IMG/VR virus record: IMGVR_UViG_3300010297_000002
Span: 1 to 64,000 of that record
Strand: one strand, 5' to 3'
From: a virus
Length of the DNA stretch: 64,000 nucleotides
Of the stretch, positions 9,701-19,000 are shown in pieces. A program made the position numbers and the translations under genes. Under the pieces are notes generated by a model that had not been told where the DNA came from, ran no database searches, and saw only the letters and a list, made by a program, of their open reading frames with translations. The stretch's first letter is position 1. Every line of letters starts with the position of its first letter.

Positions 9701-12002
9701 TTCTCATACTCAAACCTCAGGATTCTATTATCGAGATCGACTAAGCTTGGCAGCCGATTTCGACCACACAATAATCGTTGACCCTTTTGATGAAGGGACT
9801 CAGCTTCCTACCACAGTCACGGTCTCAGGAAATCAGATTTTAACCTCAGACACTTCTTTGATGGAGACTGTTGGGGTTTATGTTTTAGTGGCTGGTCAGT
9901 ATAATCGAGTAGTCGGGTGGTCCTCTAACGTATCCGTAACATTTGAAGATGCTTGGGCAGTTACTGGAACTCAGAATGCGTCAGTGGTTGAGAGTTACCA
10001 TGTGATTGATCTGACTCTTAACAACTCCACAGAGACGGCCAAGTACCTGGACGTTTATACTGTTCATAGTATGAAATCTAATTACATTGAGGCAAACAAG
10101 ATCGCTTTGGGGTTCACGACAGAGTTCGTGGATACTACCAATGTAGTTATTCGGGATAACTTCAGGATTTTTATACCGATCTCCGGGGATCAGAACCTGA
10201 TTAACAATAATATTCCGAATAATTCTACAGTTATTCTTGATGTTACTTTCCGAAAGGACTTCACGGTTCCCTGGGAGAAGAAGCCATTTATCTCTGTATC
10301 CAGTATTGTGGACTCCGCCGGAACTAATCTGGTAGAGAATCTAAACTACTCTACGTACAATAATTCAGTGGCTCTAATGGAACGAGGCTCCTTAATCGAG
10401 GACTCAGGTTTAAACATCTTCACTTCTCCGAGCCCGGAAGTTTTAGAGTTCGAGTTTGATTCAGACGATGCCGAGAATGCCCGCATCGTAGAGTTAGATG
10501 ATTGCTGGTTCACTTCGGCTCCTTACCTGGATGCAGTTTCGGCTTCAGATAAGTTCTACCTATCGCAGGACAGTTCATCTCCTTTTACCGTGGTGATTAA
10601 GGGCGGTTACTTTTACATAAACATCGCTCGGCCTTTAGATCAGGTTATCGCCACAGTAGGTTCGAGCTATATCGTTGAGGATGATAGTTACACCGTTTTC
10701 TACGGTCCAGATTACTCTCTTTCAAAGGTTATTCGAGCCAGCTATAATACGGATATTTTTATAGACGAGATCAAGTACGCTTACTACCCGATCGTTGAGT
10801 TTGAATCCCCAGACACTCCTCTCTCCCAGGTGGAGCATGGTAGTTCGTTTACAACGGCCCATTACAACCTTTATAAGACTAATGACAAAGGCGTGATGAT
10901 TCGTCTTCTGGATACGAATTTCGATACGATAGGTTCATCCTCCGCGACTTTGAAGGTTACTTACTACAATAACCTTCCTATTGCAGAAGCCTCCAATTTC
11001 AATACTCCGTCGGCAGCTACCGAAGCCTCGGACTACAATGTGACTTTGGTTTTGGATGAGTCTTATACTCTTTCAAAGAGAGGAATCGATGTTTCTTCCA
11101 TCGTGGTACGTCCGACGAATGAACTAGAGGTGGATCTCGAGCCCTATGTGATCGTTCAGGATTATTTACTTAGGGAAGTTGATGATCGTGTTGAAATCTC
11201 AAAAACTCCGAATGGTAACATTGGGCCCGGTCAGTCTGTGGATATCGAATATTATTACTCGAATGAGGTCTCAGCCACCTTTAACTACGATCTGCAGGTC
11301 AATCAGATCAGCTCTGATCTGGAGCTTTTCGCCCATGCGGGTTCGAATTACTTAGTGAAGAAACTTCAACCGCTTCTGGTCAATATCAAAGCGATCATCT
11401 TCTTGTACAACATTAACAATCAGAATTCGATTGATTCTCAAATTCGAAGAGATATCGTAACTTATGTAGATCGTTTAGAGGTTGGTGATGATTTGTTTGA
11501 ATCAGACATTATCGGGCTCATTGAAAACGTTTCTGGAGTCCGTAACGTAAGAGTTAAGCTCGCGGGACTTTCTATCGAAGAAGGTGAAGTTTCTTACGTA
11601 GAGACTATTCCCAGAGATAGATTCAGCCTGTTTGAGTCAGGACCGGTAGATGTCTACTACTCACCAGCCACTTCTATCGATTCCCAAGGTAATACAGTTT
11701 CTCTTTTGAATAATATTCCTTTAGATGGAGGCGGTACTCCAGATAAGGAGAGATCAGTCTACATTGACGGGGCGTACTACGAATTGGCTAGCTCTCCTTA
11801 CGAGGTTAGTCAGAGAAGGGGATTGGCTTATATATCCTCTTCTGGTAGCGTCTATGTCTCGTTCATCGATCCTACTAAGGATGATGTCATCATCGAGGTC
11901 ACTTATCAGGTTGCTTCTAGTTCGGTTGCGGCGGATATCACGGTATTCCCTTTCCAGTTCATTCAGATTAATCGAATGGAATTTACCTACGTAGAGGCTT
12001 AA
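6780..12002 (+). CDS. Giant baseplate wedge protein, gpJ-like
   Basis: 1740 residues, far longer than the usual 300-400 of gpJ or the roughly 660 of T4 gp6. Residues about 155-215 look like a fibronectin type III domain (VRVNWEDV, then SGYKIYYTME). A baseplate_J core begins near residue 695 with LKPGSVVRTVFINP and continues through a SGEVTFSL strand near 800 and ATYGGTDVQNNLELVETVRKK near 900. The typical gpJ C-terminal signature lies near 1558-1600 (DDLFESDIIGLIENVSGVRN). In this family the protein joins the wedge to the hub. A module of about 60 residues occurs three times (roughly 276-335, 371-431, 1011-1076). Stop overlaps the next start (TAATG). Confidence 0.75.
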   Translation: MTNLRRPLIVEPFSPETENATSLNFATNLNTVEIVAKISVDTMQVRLVLPSTVASEPLNITSTVEWFKLDGTTLVPAPFGPDTGEVNFPLQEEFYIKFDLALVSNSLNVATLRVHDGNYDYDQAANVPPNDSITTEEVVLQINQNSSAFLGVSVAPPTVLFTDYKTDTVRVNWEDVNNVDARPLGSGYKIYYTMEQTNRTGSYKLVNDDPISSFSLGDVDKTILSDTITRSVGREEVDQEGTGTTSEFTFAEEPAYVDEYYLRNVVDGLTPSSTFTATLAGSTASFAGTSVLEKVGAKAESNGQINTVVSWVAGVSVTFADPWVVTGSQTVNVVGGRLKELSEIAVRDAAQSDLNTANMALINFQHQPTFATSVSLGSDTVDFSVLSLSTELFQSVGLVVQFTDGSNIQNLSVVSWIEDVSVSFSGTFAFNHNQMDPLPSVFSQDDCEAYIKYLDERLLDPSGFGLTALDIQQMTFDANVVVNKYKGLTQFYTYQGVDEVVSRHIETASIVVTNYPQFLGSYTYNVVDSVFEVDLYYTLRQSIQGTSPNFSPYYFYYVKTYITPAELDDNEGLYLTQQAFEVFPIYNETFFREITTEVETITRKDELTRLLRLDVTSDDLTSPDVLSTDLLIFFQISFLHKDTARRLLVESAVSKETFASILDSDLTETRPETPTEVDIQKTVIEAISSVEPDLDLKPGSVVRTVFINPFSTAVENLSYREYFREISQSFVTLLEFDEVDSNGDSLAVESSENKLRLRDAYGLDNSTASNQLIQDFIDSKFDLLANNFGVLRTTGTTASGEVTFSLSSLPDDNALIAPLGTVVSTISPAVEFSTLIEIRKSDFTTVKNADGFFTANAFIQSLEPGAINLVPANSISIVNGATVGDLRVTNSEATYGGTDVQNNLELVETVRKKILSVDTGTVNGYLQKMAEMGTVERARIVKSGNEFMRRDFDFSLNRKGYNAVDVYVKGLYPTSHTQTSGFYYRDRLSLAADFDHTIIVDPFDEGTQLPTTVTVSGNQILTSDTSLMETVGVYVLVAGQYNRVVGWSSNVSVTFEDAWAVTGTQNASVVESYHVIDLTLNNSTETAKYLDVYTVHSMKSNYIEANKIALGFTTEFVDTTNVVIRDNFRIFIPISGDQNLINNNIPNNSTVILDVTFRKDFTVPWEKKPFISVSSIVDSAGTNLVENLNYSTYNNSVALMERGSLIEDSGLNIFTSPSPEVLEFEFDSDDAENARIVELDDCWFTSAPYLDAVSASDKFYLSQDSSSPFTVVIKGGYFYINIARPLDQVIATVGSSYIVEDDSYTVFYGPDYSLSKVIRASYNTDIFIDEIKYAYYPIVEFESPDTPLSQVEHGSSFTTAHYNLYKTNDKGVMIRLLDTNFDTIGSSSATLKVTYYNNLPIAEASNFNTPSAATEASDYNVTLVLDESYTLSKRGIDVSSIVVRPTNELEVDLEPYVIVQDYLLREVDDRVEISKTPNGNIGPGQSVDIEYYYSNEVSATFNYDLQVNQISSDLELFAHAGSNYLVKKLQPLLVNIKAIIFLYNINNQNSIDSQIRRDIVTYVDRLEVGDDLFESDIIGLIENVSGVRNVRVKLAGLSIEEGEVSYVETIPRDRFSLFESGPVDVYYSPATSIDSQGNTVSLLNNIPLDGGGTPDKERSVYIDGAYYELASSPYEVSQRRGLAYISSSGSVYVSFIDPTKDDVIIEVTYQVASSSVAADITVFPFQFIQINRMEFTYVEA

Positions 12003-13192
12003 TGGCGGATCTATCCTTACTCGATAAGTTATTTTCATACGAGGAACTTCTAGATGCTGAGAAAGTCTGGAGGGATTTCTTCAAGTCCCAGTTATCTTCT
12101 TTGTACGATGATAATGTAATACATTCCACGCAGTACTCGATCATCATTCGGGCCTTTTCCAGGATTTTAGGTGGATTAGATCTTCTGTTTGAACGATCTT
12201 ACGAGAATATGTCCTTAGAGGATGTTCTTACTGATTTTCTTTACACCAATTTTGGGTTTCTTTTAGAAGAGCGGCCTAACGATTTCTCCCGTGAGGAGTA
12301 CCGGACTTTTCTAGTTAATCTGGTGGATATTCTTTTTAAGGGTCTTACAATCTCCGTAGCCAAGAATGATGTTGCGGCTCAGTTTGATTCCACCAGTATC
12401 GCAGTGGAGTTTGCTCAAAAGTTGAGAAACACTTCTCTTGGTGTGTCTGGTATGGATCAGGAAAATTCAAATCTGGATGTGGATGTCCCTACTTTAGGTC
12501 TGATCTTAGATGGGGATTCAGAGGCGGCTTTTTTCCAGTCTTCTAAAGAGAACAATGATGTTTATGTTGTTTCTCGGTTAGGGGAAGATTCCTCTTTCCA
12601 CGCTACCGAGCTTTCCATGGTGGCCGGTATCGTAGACCTGCTGAGCTCTGCAATCGCTCCTCCCCAGGTTCGTCTCGTGGTTAATTCGCAGGTGAGTTCT
12701 TTCAACACAGATACTTCCGATCCTCTGTCTCCTTACGTCGGATCGCAGACGGAGTTATTGGAGACCTTCCAGTCAATCACCAATTTCCAGATTATTGACA
12801 CTCATATCCGTTATGTTCCTGAATTTGTGGTTAAGTTGGATACGGAATATGTGGTTCCAGGAGACACCTACGATACTTCCAGAATAAATGAGCCCACAAT
12901 CACAATCTCACCTGAATACGTGTTCTTAGTGGATGACTTCTATAATGTAACCACAGTTACAGCCGAGAATCCTCCAAGGGTGGACGAAACCGCGAGTGTT
13001 GTGCCAGTATGTGCTTATTATGGTTCAATCACCTATGGAAGCTTCTACTACGAGTGTGCAGGGCCCTTTTCACAGTACACTTCACCGTTCTCTTTCGGCA
13101 CGATGACTTTCGGTGAGTTTTTGGGGGAACTGGTTCAGCCTCAGTCTGTGGTTTCCGACGAGTTGGAAATCGGAAACTTCATCATTGCTTAG
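12002..13192 (+). CDS. Baseplate wedge-associated protein, unknown
   Basis: 396 residues. The N-terminal 130 residues are helical (LSYEELL-like start, then a TQYSIIIRAFSRILGG segment) and the remainder is beta-rich. Its start overlaps the stop of the gpJ-like gene, the place where gpI or T4 gp7/gp53-type wedge partners usually lie, so a wedge role is inferred. I do not recognise a specific family. It is the last + strand gene before two inverted genes; its stop overlaps the stop of the converging gene. Confidence 0.65.
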   Translation: MADLSLLDKLFSYEELLDAEKVWRDFFKSQLSSLYDDNVIHSTQYSIIIRAFSRILGGLDLLFERSYENMSLEDVLTDFLYTNFGFLLEERPNDFSREEYRTFLVNLVDILFKGLTISVAKNDVAAQFDSTSIAVEFAQKLRNTSLGVSGMDQENSNLDVDVPTLGLILDGDSEAAFFQSSKENNDVYVVSRLGEDSSFHATELSMVAGIVDLLSSAIAPPQVRLVVNSQVSSFNTDTSDPLSPYVGSQTELLETFQSITNFQIIDTHIRYVPEFVVKLDTEYVVPGDTYDTSRINEPTITISPEYVFLVDDFYNVTTVTAENPPRVDETASVVPVCAYYGSITYGSFYYECAGPFSQYTSPFSFGTMTFGEFLGELVQPQSVVSDELEIGNFIIA

Positions 13193-13641
13193 GTGTAGTT
13201 AATTCTCCAAAGAACGGTAATCTTAGTGGTTGCGTTCTTGGTGATCTTAGGATCGAGTACGATCCTGGCCACCATCCGCTCATCTTCTGTCAAGAGTGCG
13301 AACTCGCCGATATCATTACCATTGGCCTCGGTTTCTAGAAGATCGAGTTGATACTGAGAGGTGAAAAGGTCAGTTTTCAGTTTATTGGTTAAGGCTTTAA
13401 CCGTCCCACCAATAGTAGCGTTGAGGTCTGTTAGAACTCCGTTAGTAGGCGTTCCTGGGTCAGGATTATTATCAGTTCCTGCTTTGTACTTACTAATGAC
13501 AGAGTTTGCGTCTCCGGCCACCATCCCGGCTAAGGAATTAGGGAAAATCGGAGACAGGGTGTTATTTAATTCTATCCTCTCAACGAGGTCTCCAGAATTA
13601 AAAATAAGTACTGTTGCTCTTCCGTAATGATTCTTAGACAT
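13189..13641 (-). CDS. Small tail-fibre-associated protein B (inverted)
   Basis: 150 residues on the minus strand, with a good ribosome site (AGAGGATAG) before its ATG. The C-terminal half has the pattern E.ANG...GEFALLTEDERMVARI ending in W.I.Y. This resembles small beta-sandwich proteins found beside phage tail fibres. The neighbouring minus gene and the + strand gene at 15477 share the same order of features, so the three look like distant paralogues. Its TAA stop overlaps the TAG of the converging wedge gene. The role is inferred as a fibre or collar accessory part. Confidence 0.68.
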   Translation of the reverse strand: MSKNHYGRATVLIFNSGDLVERIELNNTLSPIFPNSLAGMVAGDANSVISKYKAGTDNNPDPGTPTNGVLTDLNATIGGTVKALTNKLKTDLFTSQYQLDLLETEANGNDIGEFALLTEDERMVARIVLDPKITKNATTKITVLWRINYT

Positions 13642-13650
13642 TCTATCCTC

Positions 13651-14127
13651 TTAGGTAAATTCGAGGTCCCATTCTACACCGAACTGAGTCAAATCTGTAT
13701 ACGTAATATTGGGGATTATGAGAATTCTGCTCACCATTTTATTGTTTGAGGTGAAGAGGCCCATCTCCTTATATGTACCTTGGGGACCTTCTTGAGGAAG
13801 CATCTCTAATTGGACTCTGGCTATATTGTTCGCGGTTATGAACTGGATTCCGGTGATGTTCTTTTGGAACACGGGATTAGCTAGATCTCCTTGGTTATGT
13901 CCGGGAGGTGGGGTATCGAGAGTTCCGACTTTGAAATACGCTATATCAAAGTTAGAGTCTTCAACTCCAATACCAGCCAAAGCTTCTTTCATCTTGAAGG
14001 TAATTAGATTTTCTTTTCTGATGACCTGGATAAGCTTTCCGTTTTCGTAGACTTTTATCTTAGGATATCCTCGACAAGATTTGATGAAATATTCCTCATC
14101 AAAAGTGTTTTTAATCGGTGAACTCAT
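13651..14127 (-). CDS. Small tail-fibre-associated protein A (inverted)
   Basis: 158 residues on the minus strand, first of a two-gene inverted unit. Residues 55-75 (DSNFDIAYFKVGTLDTPPP) and the end (YKEMGLFTSNNKMVSRILI, later W.LEF) match the layout of the two other small proteins nearby: a G-T-x(n)-P strand, an E-x-GLFT turn, an M-V-x-R-I strand and a terminal W-x-x-x-F. The ribosome site before ATG is weak. It diverges from the fibre gene at 14267. A structural role in the fibre region is inferred. Confidence 0.68.
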   Translation of the reverse strand: MSSPIKNTFDEEYFIKSCRGYPKIKVYENGKLIQVIRKENLITFKMKEALAGIGVEDSNFDIAYFKVGTLDTPPPGHNQGDLANPVFQKNITGIQFITANNIARVQLEMLPQEGPQGTYKEMGLFTSNNKMVSRILIIPNITYTDLTQFGVEWDLEFT

Positions 14128-14191
14128 TCTTTACTCGCTGCAATTATCTTTTAATTTTCCTGGTTATAGTGAGCTGATTCTCTCTAAAAAA

Positions 14192-14220
14192 TAGAAATTA
14201 AATCGGCTTACTATTATAAT
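14192..14220 (+). promoter_or_regulatory. Promoter for the fibre genes
   Basis: In the 139-base gap between divergent genes, a perfect TATAAT lies at 14215-14220. A TAGAAA at 14192-14197 sits exactly 17 bases upstream and matches four of six -35 positions. The expected start point is near 14227. It would drive the fibre genes beginning at 14267. The promoter for the opposite minus genes should also lie in this gap; the best candidate there is a weak TATAAC-like box. Confidence 0.5.
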
Positions 14221-14252
14221 AGCAAAATTAAGCAAAAACTATTTATTTTGCT
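14221..14252 (+). repeat. Inverted repeat at the fibre transcription start
   Basis: AGCAAAAT at 14221-14228 is matched by its reverse complement ATTTTGCT at 14245-14252, with 16 bases between. A second AGCAAAA copy starts at 14231. The repeat begins one base after the -10 box and spans the expected start site. It could be an operator or a 5' hairpin in the transcript; there is no U-run after it, so it is not a terminator. Confidence 0.4.
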
Positions 14253-14266
14253 GGGAAGAATGAACT

Positions 14267-15469
14267 ATGCCTACGTTTAAAGGAAACATTACAGAGATAA
14301 ATTGGCTCATCCAAGGAGAAACCGGTTCCGGTAACACTCTCGCGGATACCAGTCCAAGTTACCCTAATGGAAATCTCAATAGACCTCTGGTAGAGCTTTG
14401 GGAGAATACAGTAAACCTCGACGATAGAGTTACTGTTCTTGAAGGGATATCCGGTGGTAGTATCTCGACCGACTTCGTTCAGTCTGGAACTTCTACGATA
14501 TCTACGACTAGCACTCCTGAGACATATATTGTTTTCGGGAGCAACCTGAGTCAGATTAATCAGCCTCTGGCTTCGGCCATCTCAAGCGTAAGTGCTAATG
14601 TTAACTCTACTATCAGTTCAGCTATAGCCAGCGAAACAGCAAACATCACTCCCACAGCCACTACTTCGAAGTATAACGCTTTACTGGGGACAGACTCATG
14701 TTCGATTACAGTGACGGGTACAGAGTGTTGGGCGAATGTTGTCGCAGCGAGTTCGGACACGGTATTGGGCGGTAACGATGTTACCCAAACTTTTGTGGCT
14801 GGTGCGGACAATTGTATAGTTAATGCTTCGAATCATGCCGTTCTTTTGGCCTCCCAGAGAGTCCAACTCGACGGCCTGGATCATGTTGTGGCCGGAGGTT
14901 ACGCATCTTCTGGATCAGCGTTATCATCCAATCGGAAATGGCAACTGAACAGTAAGACAGGTGATATTCTAGCTTCTGGTGTGATTACGGGTAGTAGTTC
15001 TTTTTCCGATTTTGCGGAGTACTTCGAATCCGGTAGTGGTGAGGCTATCCCGACAGGGTTCATAGTAGCTCTCGATGGAGAGAACATTCGTAAGGCGAAT
15101 TCAGCGGATACGGACCTTCTCGGGGTTATTTCAGAAACACCAGCTATGGTTCTAGGATCTCAGGAATTCGTATGGCAAGGACGTACTCTACGAAATGAGT
15201 TCGGGGGACTAACTAATGAAGAGAACCCCGATTATGATGGGAGTATCCCGTATAAGCCTCGTAAAGAAAGACCCGAGTGGAACATCGTAGGACTGCTTGG
15301 TCAGATATACGTTCGTTGTGATGAAACAGTTAAGCCTGGGGATTATATCTGGGCTAATGATTATGGAATAGCCACTGCTGCAGCTTCAGGGTCTTGGAGG
15401 GTCATGAAGATGACTACTCCTTATGACGAGGCAAAAGGTTATGGAGTAGCTCTGGTCTTTGTTCGTTGA
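14267..15469 (+). CDS. Tail fibre / appendage with intramolecular chaperone (Peptidase_G2)
   Basis: 400 residues. The N-terminal 60 residues include a short coiled coil (LVELWENTVNLDDRVTVLEG). The centre is Ser/Thr-rich beta sequence. From about residue 243 the protein matches the Peptidase_G2 autocleaving chaperone domain known from phi29-type appendages: SFSDFAEYFE (245-254), then GFIVALDGENIRKAN, LLGVISETPAMV and EWNIVGLLGQIYVRCDETV. In that family the domain guides trimer folding and is then released by self-cleavage just upstream of the Asp-Glu-rich motif. Cleavage would leave a mature part of about 245 residues. It is the first gene after the promoter at 14192. Confidence 0.75.
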   Translation: MPTFKGNITEINWLIQGETGSGNTLADTSPSYPNGNLNRPLVELWENTVNLDDRVTVLEGISGGSISTDFVQSGTSTISTTSTPETYIVFGSNLSQINQPLASAISSVSANVNSTISSAIASETANITPTATTSKYNALLGTDSCSITVTGTECWANVVAASSDTVLGGNDVTQTFVAGADNCIVNASNHAVLLASQRVQLDGLDHVVAGGYASSGSALSSNRKWQLNSKTGDILASGVITGSSSFSDFAEYFESGSGEAIPTGFIVALDGENIRKANSADTDLLGVISETPAMVLGSQEFVWQGRTLRNEFGGLTNEENPDYDGSIPYKPRKERPEWNIVGLLGQIYVRCDETVKPGDYIWANDYGIATAAASGSWRVMKMTTPYDEAKGYGVALVFVR

Positions 15470-15476
15470 GGATTTT

Positions 15477-16025
15477 GTGAGTAGTATTAAAGGTTTTACA
15501 TATATTTCAACTGGAGATCCATTTGATCCTGACATGATCAAGGTTCTTGGGCATAATGATTCCGTTCCCCTCGGAGAGAAGAGGGTAATGGCTGCTTTCG
15601 CTAAAGGCGATAAGACAGTATTTTACAAGTACTTAGCCATAGGTTCAGGAAATACTACTGATTTTAAAGATCCTGTAGCTCCTCCTACCAATCAGTACAT
15701 TATCGATAACTATTTCTCCGTCGCAGGGGGTCCCGAGAATAGATTGTTTACAGAGTTTTATCGTGTACCTCTATTCAGGTCGACATTCATCGATTCTTTA
15801 GGGAATCCGACGAATGATATTACCGATGAGATTCTTTTGATTTGGCAAATTCCTAATGACGAGGCTACCGGTGTTTGGAGAGAGTTAGCTATTTTTGGAG
15901 GAACAGCCGACGAGGAATTAAATTCTGGAATCATGGTGCATTATCAAACCATCGCGGATTTCTCCAAGACTCCGTTTGCTTTCGCAGAGAAGCTTTTGAA
16001 TTTCCACTGGGTACTTAAGTTTTAG
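15477..16025 (+). CDS. Small tail-fibre-associated protein C
   Basis: 182 residues from the GTG at 15477, chosen because GAGGA lies about five bases upstream and this avoids overlap with the fibre gene; an in-frame TTG at 15459 is the alternative. The layout YLAIGSGNTTDF, a Val-rich strand, TGVWRELAIFGG, an IMVHYQ strand and a terminal W.LKF parallels the two inverted proteins at 13189 and 13651. It is a probable third paralogue. It lies between two large fibre genes, so a fibre attachment or collar role is inferred. Confidence 0.68.
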   Translation: MSSIKGFTYISTGDPFDPDMIKVLGHNDSVPLGEKRVMAAFAKGDKTVFYKYLAIGSGNTTDFKDPVAPPTNQYIIDNYFSVAGGPENRLFTEFYRVPLFRSTFIDSLGNPTNDITDEILLIWQIPNDEATGVWRELAIFGGTADEELNSGIMVHYQTIADFSKTPFAFAEKLLNFHWVLKF

Positions 16026-16036
16026 GTAGGTCTTAA

Positions 16037-19000
16037 ATGTCGCAAGTAAAAATAGTAGTTACTCCTTATGACAAGGTATCTTTTAAGCCAGTTAAGACCC
16101 TTCTAAGTTCTGAGGTGAATGAGCTTCAGGATATTCGAAAATTGGAGGATATCCGTACTCGTCAATTCGCTTCCGGGGATGGTCCTAACGGGGAAAGTTT
16201 CCGAGTAGGGATAGTTGATGACGAGAACCTGAAGATCAGCCGAGGGTTCTTTGTTCATTTAGGGGAGACTCTCTATCTAGATGACGATGTAGTCCTCCCT
16301 TATGACATCAACCTTATTGATCAGGGAGAGCAGTACCGTGTAGTCTGTCGTTGGAGAGACGTTCCGATTGATTCTAGTCAAGACTCGGCGATTTTAGACA
16401 CCAGGGTGGGTCCGACTTCAGAAAGAGTAGCTAAAGAGCTCACCTTTTGCCTAGAGCGTGCGGATACGCTCTACAGGGTCGAAGAGAATCTGGTTCTTTT
16501 AGCAGATGCCAACTTTACGGGATCAGTCACATCACCGAATCCTTTAACTACCACTGATCTATTGGATCGAAGGTATGATCACTCTCAGCACTATGTTTCA
16601 GGTGGTCTTAATGTTGATGATTTCGACATCGTAGGTACAGACGCTAGGATCGTATTAACTTCAGGTTCTTTGTTCTACCTTCAGGAGTTTGTTCAAGTAC
16701 AGGACACAGCGGATCTGACTTTTTTAGTTCCTCTTCCGTCGGGCACTACAGGAACTTCTGAATCAAGAGTATTGCTCTATTACACAATTGAAGAGACTGC
16801 ACCCGATCAATTTACTGCTATACCAAACTACGTGGCTATGACAGATGAAGCCACTCTCAATGAGATCCCTCTCAGGCTTTATGAGGTAACTCTAACAGCC
16901 TCTGGTGTAGTTCCGGAGAGTATTAATGATGTCCGGGCCTTTGAGCCTGTTCTTCGTAAAGTCACTTCTTCTAGAGGTGCTCAATCGACTCTAGCGGATT
17001 TCTATGCTCTGAAGCCTCGTCCTCAGACAGTTCCTTCTTTGAGGGTGACCATTAATCAAGGGTGGTACTACCTTAAAGGTGAGTATTACTACTTGAGCGA
17101 GCAGTTTCAAGTACATGATCCTGTCTTCACCGCAGGAAATGTACGTAGAGACTCTGTGGTAATAACACCAGATAATGTTTTGACTTTGTATCAAGGAGCA
17201 GAAACATTAGCCACTCCTAATCCTCCGGAGTCTACTTCCATACCGGACGGGTCTTTACGAATTTATGATGTGGTAATCGAACAGCCCACGACCCAGATCG
17301 TTTACCCGGACGACCCCGCCAACATCGCTCCGGGAGAGATCCAAGACCGCCGTCCTATCATTACAGCGTTGGATGCCGCTACTGATATTTCTGTGGACAA
17401 TACCGGATTTTCCGGAGTCGGTAGTGGGGGGCTTTCCAACACTACCGAGAAGAGTCTTCAAGGCTATCTAGAAGAAATAGACGGTAAGTTTGTTTCTGTG
17501 GATAATGATGTGGCTAGTTTAGGGATCGTTCCTCAGGATTCAGCACCAGATATTGTAAATTTTGATGGAACCAGTAAAAGTTTAGAGATTGGCCATGACC
17601 CTTACACGGGGATAAATAATGACAACACCACCAAGGTGGGTATCTCTGTAATCAAAGATCCTTTGAACTCCAACCGTGTTCTGATCCAAAATACTTGGGA
17701 TGAGGACATGAGGTTGATTACCTCCCCGGTAGTCCTGGATTCTAGTTATCATACACATGCAGGCATTGGAGATCTTGAAAAAGGTGCCGAGATTAATTTC
17801 CGAGAAACTTTGATGGATTTCTCTGATCAGAACTTTACCAGAGCTTCTGAGTTTGTTCTCACGGATGCTTCGGCTTCTAAGTTTATTCGGATAGCTGCGG
17901 CAGGCTCTGTTCCAGCTCATTTTGCTTTAAGGCTAGATCCGTCGGGCGGTATTGAATTCGGGGTAGATGGTTACAAGATCGATGCATCTGGGTTTCAAGC
18001 TCAGTTTGATACTACTCGAGCGATTAGGACAGATGCTAATGGTGCCGGGGTTTACATCAATGCGATCACCTCTGGATTAGAGTTCATCGATGATGGAACG
18101 CTTACTAATCACAGTTACCTAGCTCTGAAAATCGCAGATGAGTTTACAATTGTCGGCGGGGCTCTGACTTTGAACCTATCCTCTACTGGTGGCTTGCTTG
18201 TAGACGGTGCTAATGAGCTCAGAGCAAACACCGACTGGCCTATTCACGTTAATGGAACAAATCAGATAGCTTTACGTTACCAGGATGTAGCCCCAACCCC
18301 TACTAATGAGTCTTACTTAGAGGCTCGAGCTGATTCAGGAACACCTTCCGAGTTTTATCTTGGTTTGAAGGTGGCTCCTCTTAGAGGTCTCGGAGCTTTT
18401 AACGATGGGAGCAAGAATTTACTATCCATGCTTATAGAGGCTCCTTTTAGCTTTAGCGGGTCGGGCGGTCTTCAATTGGACTTGAATTCCACTTATTTCA
18501 GTATTAACGGCTCAGATCAATTGGATTTTGATCCTTCTGGATTAGCGGATGGCCAAAGTATCATTGAGAACTTAGGTACTCTCAGTGTGAACGTTGATAC
18601 AAACTATTCTTTGACTATAGATCCTACCAACGGTCTTCGGGTAGTTGTAAACGCTACCGGGGGTCTTGAGGATACCGGATCGGGTCTGCAGGCTAACCTT
18701 GAGCCGACCAACCCTTCACTAGAGATCAAAGGTGGGGGAGAGCTTGGGGCTCGTATAGACGCTGACGGTGGTTTGGAAGTTAATGCAGACGGTATTAGGA
18801 TCGCGGGTTACGCTGATTCTAATTCAGTAGCCAGTGGCTACGTAGCTGGAGGGTCTTACTCCACTTCGGGACCTAACGAGAACCTAAATCCATCGGTAGC
18901 GGTTTATTCCTACAACGATAAGAGTTTCAGCTACTTGGCCGATCCAGCCGATCCTGGTTACATCTACGGAGTGCTCTTCGGGATTGATACAAAGGCTTAC

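Noticed and set aside
13189-16025. Mu/P1-type invertible fibre cassette
   Set aside because: No long inverted crossover repeats and no invertase gene were seen in the window.
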